NCBI RefSeq assembly: GCF_032884065.1
Contig: NC_088866.1
Coordinates: 51,840,068 to 51,904,067, forward strand
Direction of reading: 5' to 3'
Source: Artemia franciscana
Lineage: Eukaryota; Arthropoda; Branchiopoda; Anostraca; Artemiidae
DNA length: 64,000 bases
The notes under the pieces were generated by a model. That model ran no database searches. It had not been told where the DNA came from and was given only the letters and a program-made list of their open reading frames with translations. Made by a program: the position numbers and the translations under genes. Within the stretch, counting starts at the first letter, position 1. Every line of letters begins with the position of its first letter. Positions 23,610 to 36,571 of the stretch are shown here, piece by piece.

Positions 23610-24280
23610 ACTTTTTTTTTTACTTCTTCATTAACAGAAAAGTGGGAGATCATACTTCATAGCAGGTGATCACAGTAGGCACTGTCAGCTGCCACTTTTA
23701 TTTTTTCATTAACAGGAAAGTTGGTGATCACACTTCATGACAGGTGATCACGTAAAGGACTATCAGCTGCCACTTTTACTTCTTCATTAATAGGAAAAAT
23801 GGGGTTCACAATTCATGGCAGGTGATCACAGTAGGCACTTTCAGCTGCCACTCTTACTTCTTCACTAACAGACAAGTTGGTGATCACACTTCATGGCAGG
23901 TGATCACAGTAGGGACTATTAGCTGCCACTTCTACTTCTTCATTAACGGGAAAGCTGGTGATCACACTTCATGGCAGGTGATCACAGTAGGGACTATCAG
24001 TGGCCACTTTTACTTTTTCATTAACAGGTAAGCTGGTGGCCACACTTCATGGTTGGTGATCACAGTAGGGACTATCAGCTGCTACTTTTATTTTTTCATT
24101 AACAGAAAAGTTGGTGATTACACTTCTTGGCAGGTGAACACAGTAGGGACTATCGGCTGCCTTTCTTGCTTCTTCATTGACAGGAAATTTGGTGATAACA
24201 TTTTATGGCAGGTGATCATTGTAGAGACCATCAGCTGCCACTCTTACTTCTTCATTAACAGGAAATTTCTTCAGAGGTTT
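23610..24280. repeat. 78-bp tandem array, about 8.5 units
   Basis: Landmarks CTTCATTAACAG or variants recur near 23624, 23703, 23780, 23858, 23936, 24014, 24092, 24170 and 24248. Each unit holds CACTTCATGGCAGGTGATCA and CAGTAGGGACTATCAGCTGC, with one or two TGATCA palindromes. Because 78 is a multiple of 3, one frame stays open over much of the array, giving a 26-residue repeat. That is a consequence of the period and is not evidence of a gene. Confidence 0.92.
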
Positions 24281-24739
24281 GTCGAGGTTTTTGCTAAGAG
24301 ACCATTTGACATGTGTTTCAAGTCACTGCATACTTTCCATTGGTGTTTATCCGGACCTGTCAATTACGAAGAATCCAGTTATTTTGACGAGGACAATGGC
24401 AGTGATCGTTTATAGGAACATGGACGAGGTTTGATACCGATAAATGTATAGGAGCTATCTTCATGAAGACGCATAATGGATTGGGAAAGAACCCAGCGTG
24501 ATTTACGGTAATGGCAAGGATTACGGTATATGGGCTACGGTGCCAGAGCAGAGAAACAGAGATATTACTTGTAAAAAATCCTTTAAGTCTAAGACATTTC
24601 GCTCTTATTGTTGGCTTAAAATTTCATAGAAAAGAGCAAATCAGTTGTGTGGTAAAAAAACAGAAGTTATTTCCTTTTTGAATAGAGTTATTGACAAGGA
24701 TATTTTTGAATTTGTAAAAAAAAACATTATCTTACACAT

Positions 24740-24925
24740 CAAAATAGATCCTCAATGGGCTTGGAGAATGTCGTAAAGAAGGATTTGAAGGAAGTTGGAA
24801 CTTTTCGGAAGGGTGTAAAGAGCTAGGCTTTAAATAGATGAAGTTGGATAGGAGATTGGGGAGTTATGTTTGCGTCTGTCGGCTCGATGCTGTGGTGAGT
24901 TGTTAGTGATAGCAGTGTTATTGTA
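24740..24925 (+). mobile_element. LINE 3'-end fragment
   Basis: The sequence resembles 17870-18050: GAATGTCGTAAAGAAGGATT, GGGTGTAAAGAG and GGCTTTAAATAG are followed by a TGAGTTGTTAGTGATAG-like tail. Only the final part of the LINE at 16541 is represented, as expected for severe 5' truncation. Confidence 0.7.
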
Positions 24926-25429
24926 CATCAAAGTGAGGTAAGCAAATTTTGAAAACAGTGATTCTATGGCCAGAAGGGAGAAAAAAAAACAAACGAATAT
25001 TATGCTTAAATATTGTTTAACATATATTCAAACAATTAAGTTTATTAAATAAACAATATATTAATTAAGTTTATATTGTTTTAAACAAGACAACCTTGGC
25101 ATTGAAATTTGGGAAAGTATTTGAATTGGATTTGTTTAGGTGTTTTGGTTTGAACCCTAAGAATTTTAAAAAGGGAAGAATTTAAAATTAAGGAAAAGAA
25201 GAATAATAAAAAAAAATCAAATACACAATAACCACTTCTTGTAAAGCCTCAAAAGCGAAGAATACAGTCAATGAACTACTTCTCTCAACAACAAAGAATT
25301 GAAAAAACAACTTAATTGGTAGAACTTAAAGATATTAACTTAAGACTTTGAAGTTACAGATCTTAACTTGAAGAATATAGAAGGATTTAATTGCAGAATT
25401 AACATTTTTGTTACGATCCAATGCAGCTT

Positions 25430-25693
25430 GATCCAAGAGCCGTCCTGGCCGAGTGGATTGGTGCGCTGGATTTAGGGCCCTTTGTCTGAGAGGGCGAAGG
25501 TTCGAATCCTAGCGTATCCAATTATTTAGTTTGGGACTGGGTCAGTGGTATGACTCTGTGAGCCCAGCTAGTGATTCAGCTGTTACCCCCCCCCCCCCCC
25601 CATCGCACTTCCTGGGGGAAGAGCTAAGAAAAGGAGATCAGCACCGCCGATAGGGACTGTAAAGTATAATGCCGTATTCTTTACCTTTTTTTA
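25430..25693 (+). mobile_element. tRNA-headed SINE, copy 2
   Basis: It carries box A (GGCCGAGTGGATTGG) and box B (GGTTCGAATCC), the body shared with the copy at 6585, and a TTTACC-type tail. A perfect 12-bp target duplication CCAATGCAGCTT flanks it (25418-25429 and 25694-25705), so insertion is relatively recent. Part of the body is replaced by a run of C. Confidence 0.92.
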
Positions 25694-26338
25694 CCAATGC
25701 AGCTTTGTTTTTAGGTTCCATACGTAATTGAATCCCTTGGTGATTTTGCAGGGTTTTATTACAGTTTTTTGACAAAATGGTCTTTTTTAAAATAATAGGA
25801 ACAGAATTATTATTCAAACTGCTTGCATTTCTGTAAATAGCCAAATTTGTGAAACTGTTTATTATGCCTTCCCTAACCCATTGCATAAAACCTTTATCAT
25901 TAAAGATAGCTGTTGTTTCCTCAAACAATACCAAATGGTCAGTGAACAAGAGTATGCCCTGCTAAAGCTGTAATAGGCGTTTCAAGAGGCTTTCTAAATC
26001 AAAATTGTATAAATTACAAAACAACAGTACATTCAAATAATTAGATAATTGTTCAAATTATGAGTCCTGCTTTAAAATCTTAATGCTTACTTGTTATGGT
26101 TATAACATTTATCTTAAACTAAAATGAAGCTCCTTCAAACGTCTGTTTATCACTTAACAGTAACTCAATGTTTTTGTTTTTTTTAATCTCCTCCCCCACC
26201 CCCCTTAAAAATTCACGCTGTTTGCATCCATGGATATATTTTACCCCTTTCTTTCCTTATTCTCTGTTCTTAGAGACAATTGACAAGCATACCTGTTATA
26301 TTTTTTAAAAAAGGTTAAAAGACTATTTTATTTTACAG

Positions 26339-26528
26339 CCATGAAGTATCAACACTTTCTATCGAAAGTAAGGAAAGATTGAAGAAAATAATAACCATGG
26401 CTGATGATGTGGCAACAGTGTACAATTTGGCAACCAAGTTGCAATTTTCTGAAATTCTCTCCAAATTGAAGGGCGATCACGAGTCTCCTTTTGTGAAAGA
26501 TGTTTGCCTGAATTTGAACCGAATATGA
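26339..26528 (+). CDS. SPG11: Spatacsin (SPG11) last coding exon
   Basis: The acceptor is TTTTACAG; the first base completes a Ser codon. The exon encodes 62 residues and a TGA stop at 26526-26528. The peptide HEVSTLSIESKERLKKIITM, then ADDVATVYNLATKLQFSEIL, then SKLKGDHESPFVKDV matches the human C-terminus with LKKLLTYCEDVYLYYKLAYE, HKFYEIVNVLLKD and CCLKDML. With the five preceding exons this gives about 380 C-terminal residues. Polyadenylation signals follow within 150 bp. Confidence 0.93.
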
Positions 26529-26636
26529 GTTATTTAGAGGGTTGTAAGTGGCTGTGAAAAAGCTTAAAAGTTATAGTGATGTTAGGTTATTCTTTTTTGA
26601 TAAGATTCGTTACTCTTCCATTTGATTTTTTTTATA

Positions 26637-26673
26637 AATAAAAGCATCTTAACCGTTAAATGTAACAAATAAA
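26637..26673 (+). promoter_or_regulatory. SPG11 polyadenylation signals
   Basis: Two AATAAA hexamers (26637-26642 and 26668-26673) lie 108-145 bp after the SPG11 stop. A T/G-rich stretch with CTTTTGTC follows. The 3' UTR would be about 150-170 bp. Confidence 0.75.
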
Positions 26674-26779
26674 CTTTTGTCAAGAAAAGAAGTTCCCCTT
26701 TTTCCCCTTTATTTCCCTTTCTCTTGGATCCCGATTCGCTGTATCCATTGCCCTAGATTGCTTTGAAGTTCTGTATGTA

Positions 26780-27120
26780 GGAAATTTTTATATATAGGAG
26801 CTTGAAACTTCTACAGTACGGTTTTCTGATACGCTTAATATGATGGCGTGATAGTCATTAAGATTCCTTGAATTTTAGGGTTTTATTTGTGAAATATTCC
26901 TTATTTAACAAATCAGGTAAATTTTCTCAGGCTCGTAACTTTTGATTGATAGCACTAAACTTGATGAATCTTTTGTATTTGGAATCAGAATAATAAGTTT
27001 ACTGTTTTGATGTATCTACTGATATTAAAATGCCATTTTTTAGAGTTTTGATTGCTATCGAGCCGAGACGCTCCTTACTTACAGTTTGTTATCACGAACT
27101 GTTTGATAAAGTATTATTAC
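26780..27120 (+). repeat. Dispersed repeat of unknown class, copy 1
   Basis: It shares ordered blocks with 34380-34690: AAACTTCTACAGT, TGATACGCT, ATTCCTTGAATTTT, CTCAG(G/A)CT(C/T)GTA, a TTTTAGA(G/T)TTT block, and CTATTGAGCCGAG-like text. Near the end it has a short inverted repeat (CAGTTTGTTATCACGAACTG). It sits just downstream of the SPG11 polyadenylation site. Confidence 0.65.
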
Positions 27121-27177
27121 ATAATAATAAGTGTATTAATAAATCTCATCCAGCAGTGCAAACTAAAAATTACTATA

Positions 27178-28235
<1,058 letters not shown>

Positions 28236-28242
28236 AAACTTC

Positions 28243-28920
28243 AAAAAGAAACCTTTTGTGGTGAACTCCAGCAATGCAGAAGAAACCCTAAATCAAAAAA
28301 CGAAAAACCAAGCCAGATTAAATGAAAACTATTCACAAATTAGATTGAGCAGGAATTCTCCCCTTAGTTTGGCTACTGACCTGACTTTTATTAGTGTGGC
28401 CAAATGTTCTAGGTTTAGAATGAGAAAGAATATTATTTTATTCTCTTAGTATTAAGTTATTGCAAATTCGGTTGGTATTGCAAAAAGAAACCTTTTGTGG
28501 TGAACTCTAGCAAAGCAAAAGAAACCCTAAATCAAACAAACGAAATACCAAGCCAAATTAAATGAAAACTATTTACAAATTAGATTGAGCAGGAATTCTC
28601 CCCTTAGTTTGGCTACTGACCTGACTTTTATTAGTGCGGCTAAATGTTCTAGGCTTAAAGTGAGAAAGAATATTATTTTATTCTCTTAGTATTAAGTTAT
28701 TGCGAATTGGGTTGATATGATATGAATAAATCAAACAAAAGAAAAACCAAGCCAGATTAAATGAAAACTATTTACAAATTTTATTGAGCAGGAATTCTCC
28801 CCTTAGATTGGCTACTGACCCGACTTTTATTAGTGCGGCTAAATGTTCTAGGCTTAAAGTGAGAAAGAATATTATTTTATTCTCTTAGTATTAAGTTATT
28901 GCGAATTGGGTTGATATGAA
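28243..28920. repeat. Tandem repeat, period about 239 bp, three copies
   Basis: AAAAAGAAACCTTTTGTGGT starts copies at 28243 and 28482. A third copy lacking the first ~35 bp starts near 28723. All share AGCAGGAATTCTCCCC, GGCTACTGACC and TATTATTTTATTCTCTTAG. Copies 2 and 3 are closest to each other. Confidence 0.9.
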
Positions 28921-29980
28921 TATCACCATTTGTATGTTTAAATCAAAACCAATATTTATGGGTTTTTTTCAGTTACTTTCCTAAAAGATTGTGGTAAACC
29001 ATTTACTGTGGAAATTATAATTGCCTCGTCAAAAAATGATCCGATGTTTAGAAACATGGAGGGCCAAGGCATAATCAAAACTATCATTTCTATTTAAAAA
29101 GTTAAGAGATTTATTTATTTAGAGCTTTTGTTAATGTTGTCGTTCCCCCGACAATTGACGAGTTCTGTGTAAAGCTTCTCACAAAAACACGTAACTCTGT
29201 AAACACTGCTATCAGTATAGGGTCTGTTTTGTCTTTCCCACGATTAAAAACCATCAAACCTTTAATTAATTTTTAAAGAAACAGAAATATTATATTTCTT
29301 CAAAGAAATTTCAAAGTTGATCGTCGAGTCTCCGAATATATGATAGGAATAACTAAAGAAAGGGGAGCCTTTCTCGTTTGACCATTTTTAATATACTATT
29401 TATAATATTCTAAATGGGTTTAATGGGGTAACCATTAAAGAATAAAATAGCTGTACTAGCTAAAAGAAAAAAATATCTTTACTGACTCACTGGCTGAAAA
29501 TCCCCCTCGTTTCTTTGGTTATTTTTTAATTATATTTTATTTTTTAATTATAATTTCTCGTTTTTTAACAAATGTTAAAGTTTTGATCCATGATTTATCT
29601 TACTTATAGGCCTATAATGTACTATTGGACTCTATTATACGATGACTTCAATTTAATTGACATCATCATTTTTTACTGTTAGCATCATTTATAAGCTACA
29701 GTTATGATGCAGTTATCTTGCACATGAAGATGCAGTTTTTTTGTCAAAAAATTTATTTTAAATATTGTGTTTTGTTAATTACAAAAGCACGTAGATGTAG
29801 CAAGGTTTGTCGTTTGATGAGGTTTGTCATTGATGAGAGAAGGTTTGTATAGAACAATTAAAGGTCCTCACTTTGAACAACAAGATAAATTACTTTTTTG
29901 TATTGGCAGCACTGATCTGTCTCCCGTTTTTTTTTTTTTTTTTTCTTTTTTTTTTTTCTTTTTTTTTACCTGGGCTAGTG
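28921..29980. other. Intergenic AT-rich stretch
   Basis: No gene was recognised. A ~50-codon open stretch near 29120-29275 (with PPTIDEFCVKLLTKTRNSV) has no family I can name. A T-rich tract lies at 29930-29968. Confidence 0.4.
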
Positions 29981-30420
29981 GATTACCAGAAAATCATAGA
30001 GATATTCTAAATTACTCATTCAAAAGCCATTTCTCCTATCTAGCTGGGTTTTTTTTCAATTCCACCACCTGCAAGCGCCACATGGCTCTAAAAATGGCAC
30101 TTTTTGTGCCATTTCTCAAGGGGTGAGCCTACCAGAACATCGTAGACATATTTTTAATAGCTTATATAAAACACATTGTTCATATCTTCATTATTTCTAT
30201 AAATTCCAGCATCTACAAGTCCCAAATGGCACTAAAACGGAACTTTTGGTGCCATGTCTCAAACGGAAAAGCTGGGGCTATCATAACTTTTAAGTGATGT
30301 TTAGTGACTCATTTGAAAACTATTGCTCATATCTACGTGATTAGTACCAATTCTACCAACTGTAAGTGCGATTTAGCACTAAAAACAACACTTTTCTTGT
30401 CACTTCTTAAGTAAAAAGCT
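29981..30420. repeat. Three diverged ~150-bp repeats
   Basis: Ordered landmarks recur three times: ATTCCA(C/G)CA(C/T)CT(G/A)CAAG, a (C/A)ATGGC(T/A)CTAAAA-type block, and an ACTTTT(T/G)GTGCCAT(T/G)TCTCAA block. The third copy is the most diverged. They are probably an old tandem or a repeat family nested in itself. Confidence 0.6.
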
Positions 30421-30894
30421 TGGAAGTATAAAACGATATCATTGTAACAATTGTGTTCCAAAACCCTTAACTGAAGGTTTCCGAGAACACCTCCCGTGTG
30501 CTCCTTCTCCCAGCCCCTTCAAATCAGTGTCTTGCATTTGATATCTTTTTTTTTCAATTACGGTGTTTTCCCTTTTATATGATTATTTTTTAGATAATTC
30601 TCTATTTTTGCAAATGTGATGCACATGTACTTATGTTTTTAACCTTGTTCAGTATTTTGATTCAAAAGGGAATAGAGGTCATCCCGTCCATGGTTTGCAG
30701 CTACATCCTTAGTAGATCACTAGATCAATATCCGAAACAATAGTGTAATTTCGACAAAATCTTGGGGGTGGGGCAAAGTTGGAGCCAACTTTCCCAAATC
30801 AAGTGAAGATGACAGAGAAAACTGAAAAATGAGCCACATAGTAATAAAAAAAGCAAACATATACTAAAAAAAACTGACCCGTTTCTGTGGATGC

Positions 30895-31345
30895 TTCAAT
30901 TATGCAGGCGACAACCTCACAAACTTACCAAAGTCATTACCAGGGCCTGACCTACTGAATAAGCTTGCTCCGGGCATACAGAAAGTGACAAACGGAGTAA
31001 GTCAGGCACTTTGACCACAATTCAGGGAAGACCTAGTGGGCATGCTGAACAGTACTGCTTTTCTATAGTTCTTGGATGAAACCATGGACGTGTCTGCTGA
31101 TAAACAGCTGGAGATTTGCGTCACTTTTGCTTATGGTGATTTAGAAACCAAAGTTGATATGCTCAACATATTCTCTTGACCAGAAACCACGGCAGGTTTT
31201 GCCAATGTTTGCCACTGGAAAAGGGAGACGTTGACTTACGGAATTTGGTTGGCTTTTGTGCATATTCAACTAAATCTATGATCGGCTGTTGTCATAGTTT
31301 GTCAACGCTCATCACAACCAAGTATCCTTGGGTTCAGTGGCTTTG
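30895..31345 (+). pseudogene. hAT-like transposase fragment (central region)
   Basis: With stops and frameshifts the plus strand reads FLDETMDVSADKQLEICVTF near 31070 and LVGFCAYSTKSMIGCCHS near 31238. Known for the family: hAT transposases have a DE(T/S)-D-S--K-L block holding a catalytic Asp, and later a G-C-DGA--M-G block. Here the second block has AYS where DGA is expected. The fragment cannot encode an active enzyme. Confidence 0.75.
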
Positions 31346-31759
31346 TTTGGGGGGGGGGGACTATATTTCATTAAGTAACTTTAAAACTGTTGCTCGTTTG
31401 AAGCTTCAACCTTGCTTTTACTTCAACTAGACAAGTTTTTTAATTAATCTCAGCTCGTTTTAATGTAAAAAACGCGAGAAACGCGAGGTCCTTTGCGCCT
31501 CCTCATCAATATTTATACAAATATACCACCTTTAAGTCTTATCATCAAGGACATAGGTGATCTACTTCTTATATAAGCTAAGCGTAACATCAACCAGGGA
31601 GAATTTTGCTCTTGTTGGCAAGTCTAGTGCTGGAAATACGTTATAGTAAAAAACAAATTATTTAATTTATTTGATCAATTATTTAATACTTGGTCTATGC
31701 TATCCCATAGGGCAGTGCCAAAGGAATTCAGATCTACAGAGATCTAGGAACCTAAAATC

Positions 31760-31930
31760 CCGAGTATTGAATGGTATTACGCTTTTGTTGCTATTGAAAC
31801 TAGTTCTTGCCTTCGATGGTTGAAGACGTACTGCCACAACACCACGGGGCAAGAAAGATTATCTTCACTTGCACTGTTGGCAATTGAAACAGAAAACATA
31901 GAATTCTACAACTTTCGTAACATGTTTGTG
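31760..31930 (+). pseudogene. hAT-like C-terminal dimerisation fragment
   Basis: One frame reads ETSSCLRWLKTYCHNTTGQE then RLSSLALLAIETENIEFYNF. This matches the typical hAT C-terminal order (ERSFS-L-R-KTYLR, then ERLS-LALL-I). It lies between two non-C-terminal hAT fragments, so either two copies are present or the locus is rearranged. Confidence 0.75.
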
Positions 31931-32829
31931 CGTATAGTAAGTTAATTTTATATAGTAAAAAAAAAAACGCCAATGCAACAGCACAAACACAGAAACAAAC
32001 ACACACCTCACAACCGAACATAAAAAATATAAACTATAATAGATAATATAAAATAAGTAAATAATAAATAATATAAAAATTATATAAAATTCATAAATAA
32101 TATTTCAATGAATCACGAATAGTAAAAGTTTAACACAACAAATTTTATCTTATAGAGTCAAAATCTGTACAAAATTGCGTGCAACCGAATAGCACAATAC
32201 ACGGGGCTGTTAGAATGGTGCTTGGTTCAGCTCTAAGATAGAGCATACTGTGCTGGGATAGGAGATTGGGAAAGTGGAGTGGGATAGGTTCTGCAATATT
32301 ACTGGTGAAGCCTGCTGAAAAAAAATCGAATGTATATAGATTTCACCTTAGCCAATGCAAAAGCTTTTTTAAACTATACTATTGTCTATAATATTGTGTA
32401 AACTATGCCTGCAGCAACTAATTTCATATAATCTTAGTAAAAGCTTGATCTCCAGTTCTTAATTTTATGTTTATTTAATGTGTGTTCATTGTTTATTACG
32501 TATTGTGTAATCAATTTGAGTTTAAAACCAAGTAGCGTCTTCAGGTCAGTAGCACTCGAATAAAATTCTTGCCTCCCACCCAATAAAAACGTTGGCACTA
32601 CGCCCCTGCTTGGGTAGTGAAGTGCTCGTGCCATCTTTCCCATTTGTGTGCTCAATATGCCTGCAAAAAGCTGCCTGAAGGACTTGAGGACTTTTGCTGA
32701 AACGTAACTTCAAATTTTAGGCCCAGTGCCATGCGAATACATGCATACGAGTAATTTCAAATATTCACCTAAGTTTTGAAAGAAAGTTGGTTGCTCCTGC
32801 TCCTAAACGACGGTTTTTTTCCAACAAAC

Positions 32830-33400
32830 TCCAATAGGCCTGCTAGAGCAAGGGGACACTTTGAATTTTTAGTTGGCGGCTTTAGCAGTTAAAGACCTGT
32901 CGCATGACAACGACCAGTTTTTATCGACGCTAAGGAATCCCTGTAAGCAGATACTGATGAAGGTTGTAGAATATGTTCTTGCAATACTCAATGAATTCAA
33001 TATGCTTTTTCAGAGTGAGGTGCCCATTTTTTAAGTCGCAAAAAAGTAGAATCTGCAGTGAAGACATTCTGTATGAATTTCCTTGCTGCTTCCTACCTTC
33101 GGAGCCCCCCCAAAAAATATCAAGGATGTAGACGTGGTCAACGAAGACAATTACCTTAGCCTTGACTAGTTGTATCTTGGTTTGGATTTGATGTCTGATA
33201 CCCAATTCGCTGAAAGCAGCGAAAAAGTCAAGAGTATGGCCAGGTAATTCAACAAACAAGCAGTAACACAAATTAAGAAAAGATTCCCATTTGAAGGTGA
33301 ATGTACAAATTATTTCAGCTTTTGAATCCGTCTTTCGCTCTTCCAGGAGAAGCTAAAACCCTGCAATCTTTTTTCACATCGTTTAGACCTCCTTCGTGGA
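32830..33400 (+). pseudogene. hAT-like transposase fragment (insertion-domain region)
   Basis: Readable pieces in order are LLEQGDTLNF near 32839, ILMKVVEYVLAILNEFNMLF near 32950, FQSEVPIF, VESAVKTFCMNFLAASYL near 33046, and QIKKRFPFEGECTNYFS near 33270. It ends with LLNPSFALPGEA near 33322. Such blocks occur between the catalytic residues of hAT transposases. Many stops and shifts are present. Confidence 0.7.
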
Positions 33401-34379
33401 GCAAAGCAAGCATTGAAAGGGAGTGCCGAGAATTGGCTTTAGTGTGTCCCCTCAGATGACACGGGCTATGAAAGTGTTGACCAAGCTTTATTGTGGAAAT
33501 ATATCGTAAGTTTAAAACACCTACTTGCCGTAAGAAGTTCGAAAACACTTTGAAACATAGTTTACTGTATAACATCATAATATAGTTTACGTCATAAAAT
33601 TGATACAAAACAGAAGAATAAACTTCATCCTTTTCTAAGCTAAGACTAGTAAAGAATGAACTACACTGCCGTTTCGAATCTTACTTGTTAAAGGTATTCT
33701 AAAAGGTAAATGTAAAAGGTATTATTTGGTAAGGTAAAAGGTATTTTTTGTTAAAGGGTCTTCTTTCATACGATGGAATGTGTAGCTTCCTCTCCAGAGT
33801 GTTGTCTTGTTTTTCTTTCAAAGAGCATGGCCTTGTTTTTGTACCTTATACTTTTTATATAAGATACAAGTTATACAAGTCTACATGTTATACAAGTTAT
33901 AGTTATACAAGTATCCAAGAAAAGTTTATACAAGTTCAACTGTTTAGGACTAGTAAAGAACGAATCACGGTGTCGTTTCTAATCTTATTTGTTTTAAGGT
34001 ATTCCAACTGATCTTCTCTCATATGCTGCAATCTGTAGCTATGCTGCCTGTATATTCATATAATTCTTTTCATCTTAATTGCTCTTAGTCTTACGAGTAG
34101 TTTCAATAGATGTAGTAGTCAAAGTAATAGTAATAACAGTACAGTAGAACTAGTAAATGTAGCAGTTATAGTGACAAGATCAATCCAAACAGCAAAAGCA
34201 AAGGGCATGGAAAAATGTTGAAGGTAACTGTGGATGCAGTGGTAGCTGTAACCTATTTGAGGACAAATCTTGGCTAGTAGTTACCCAACATTAAATAGTT
34301 TTTAACAAAAAACCTGATAAACACAAAACAAGTTGTAAGAAATGATCACACATACGTGATCTACAAAATACTCTAGCAA

Positions 34380-34690
34380 TAAATAAAAATTCCATATTTT
34401 TGAAAATAGGAGTTTGGAACCTCTACAGTAAATTTCCCTGATACGCTGAATCTGAGTGTGCAATTTTCTTGCAGATTCCTTGAATTTTGGGGGAATTTTT
34501 CCCCTTCTTCAAAATTCAGACAAATTATCTCAGACTTGTACCCTTAATGGGGAAAACTAAATTTAATGAATTTTGCAGATTTTGCATCACTATAATAATC
34601 TTTTTTTTTTTTATATATTCATTGATATCGAAATTTCGTCTTTTAGATTTTCGGTTACTATTGAGCCGAGTCGGCTTTCAAAATATTTTA
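34380..34690 (+). repeat. Dispersed repeat of unknown class, copy 2
   Basis: It is a diverged copy of 26780-27120 with the same block order: GGAACCTCTACAGT, TGATACGCTGAA, GATTCCTTGAATTTT, ATCTCAGACTTGTA and TTACTATTGAGCCGAG. The two copies bracket the SPG11-WDTC1 intergenic space in the same orientation. Confidence 0.65.
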
Positions 34691-34988
34691 TATGTATACT
34701 GGCAACCTCGTTCATTATTTTAATTACCTCTTGTTACTTAAAAAAGAACATGTATGTGGAAATTAGCTTTCAGATAAGCCCTTATACATTCAACCACAAG
34801 TGTTGAGAATTGACGGTTCTGTTTTCAATAAAAACTCTGAAGAATTGTTCCCCCTACCCGTCAGATTACAATAATATGAGTCATACTGTCTTTGGTCATA
34901 GTTGTATCGTCTTCAGGAACCAAAAACGTTTTACCAGAGAAAAAAAAAACCGTCAGTTTAAAAACCACATGCGTTCAACGTAATTTCT

Positions 34989-34994
34989 TTTATT
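34989..34994 (-). promoter_or_regulatory. WDTC1 polyadenylation signal
   Basis: AATAAA on the minus strand (TTTATT on plus), 88 bp after the WDTC1 stop codon. It implies a short 3' UTR. Confidence 0.7.
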
Positions 34995-35081
34995 CAGTAA
35001 ATTTAGAATGTATTCAGTTTAAAAACACACAAACTCTCGCAAAGACTTGAATTAAAAGAAAAAGAACAAGAGATTTCAAAA

Positions 35082-35252
35082 TTAGGAGTTCTGACATTGA
35101 GGTGGGGCTTCTTCTTCCTCCTCTTCTGCATCTCTAGGGAGGTTGTAGCCCATTGACAGAAGCATCATTTGAAATGGATCTGCTTCCATGCGTCGCTGGT
35201 TTGCCAAAGCAGCGCTAACAGAGTCTTTCACAAGCCTTTCATTTTCAAAATT
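35082..35252 (-). CDS. WDTC1: WDTC1/adipose last coding exon
   Basis: The acceptor TTTTTTTTAG is followed by 56 codons in phase 0 and a TAA stop. The peptide has SAALANQRRMEADPFQMMLL then SMGYNLPRDAEE, and ends in a six-Glu run and PPQCQNS. Human WDTC1 ends similarly, with ANQRRMNADPLEVMLLNMGY and an acidic tail. Known for the family: WDTC1 is a WD40/TPR substrate receptor of the CUL4-DDB1 ubiquitin ligase and the orthologue of Drosophila adipose, which limits fat storage. The upstream coding exon lies 13.7 kb away. Confidence 0.93.
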   Translation of the reverse strand, partial: NFENERLVKDSVSAALANQRRMEADPFQMMLLSMGYNLPRDAEEEEEEAPPQCQNS

Positions 35253-36293
35253 CTAAAAAAAAACGATAGTTTAAAAAAAGAATATAATTCATCAAAAATA
35301 TACAACAAAAAACTATTATGAATGCAAAATTTACTAAATCATGGCAACATAGACTCTAAATAAATAAAAAATAAATGAAGGGCCTAATGTTGTGAACCAT
35401 GAAAGATCTAAAACTAAACCGATCAATCATGAAAAGAAATCGAAAAGAAGAAAAAATAAAAAGAAGATTGGGCCAGTCAAATTTAAATAAAATAAATATA
35501 TTGCCAATAATTTGTTTATGTGGACAAGATCTATAAAAAAAAAACGTTAAAATATATTGACGTTCCAAACATTAAGAGACAAAGAAAAACAGAATAAAAA
35601 TGAAAAAAAATCCGATATACAGTTCATTAGTAAAATTGGATGTTTCTTATTCAATCAAATAACGCTTCCATATGTTAATCGCTTTTGTTGTTTTTCTTCT
35701 TCTTGGATTTTACTTTCTTTGATCTCCCATTTCTTAGCAATTTTTTTTCTCACTTCTGAGTTTCTTCATACAGTAAAACTGGCTTGCTTTGAGCAACTGA
35801 AGAATAAAAAAAAAAATGCTGGTTCTCAAGTAATTATTATTTGATACTAGCTGTTGGGGTGGCGCTTCGCACCACCCCAACACCTAGTTGGTGAGGGCGC
35901 TTACCCCCCCGCGCGTAAGCCGTTACGCGCCATTGTAGTTGTGTCCCTGTGTCCCACCTATGAATATGGATAGATATATATATATGTTTTAACTACGTAA
36001 AACTTGCGAATATACAACATTCTTCGATGTCCCATTGCGTGTCCCCGTCGTCATTTATATATCCCCCTGTGCCCCCTGACGTCCCCGTTGTAGTTGTGTC
36101 CCTGTGTCCCAGTCGTCATTTATATTCCCTGTGTCCCGGTCGTCATTTGTGTCCCGGTGTTTTTTACTTTTTAGTTTTTTACCTTTTTTATTTTTTTCCT
36201 TTTTTTAAGTTTTTTCTTTTTAGGTTTTTTCTTTTTTTAGCTTTTTCGCGCCATATTAGTTACGCGCCATTGTAGTTGTGTCCCTGTGTCCCA

Positions 36294-36297
36294 CCTG

Positions 36298-36379
<82 letters not shown>
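36294..36379. repeat. (TA)n array interrupted by a nested Helitron (left part)
   Basis: A pure TA run follows CCCACCTGTGAA. The matching right part lies at 38983-39070, immediately after the inserted Helitron. In intact relatives this TA tract joins GTGAATATA to the TTTTAACTACGTAAAAC block. Confidence 0.9.
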
Positions 36380-36380
<1 letters not shown>

Positions 36381-36571
36381 TAGCTGTTGGGGTGGCGCTT
36401 CGCGCCACCCCAACACCTAGTTGGTGGGGGCGCTTCGCGCCCCCCCCCCCAAGCCCCCCCGCGCGCGTAAGTCGTTACGCGCCATAATAGTTACGCGCCA
36501 TTGTAGTTGTGTCCCTATGTCCCACCTGTGAATATAGATAGATATATATATATATATATATATATATGGTT

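Larger units (their letters stand above)
19510..26338 (+). other. Last SPG11 intron (6.8 kb)
   Basis: The intron contains a 128-bp duplication (20204), an inverted LINE with an internal deletion (20375-22385), a 78-bp tandem array (23610), a LINE 3' scrap (24740) and a SINE (25430). Between 22400 and 23600, and between 25700 and 26330, nothing was recognised apart from AT-rich sequence. Confidence 0.6.

Noticed and set aside
33315..33608. 97-codon minus-strand open frame
   Set aside because: Overlaps and opposes the better-supported hAT transposase remnant on the plus strand.
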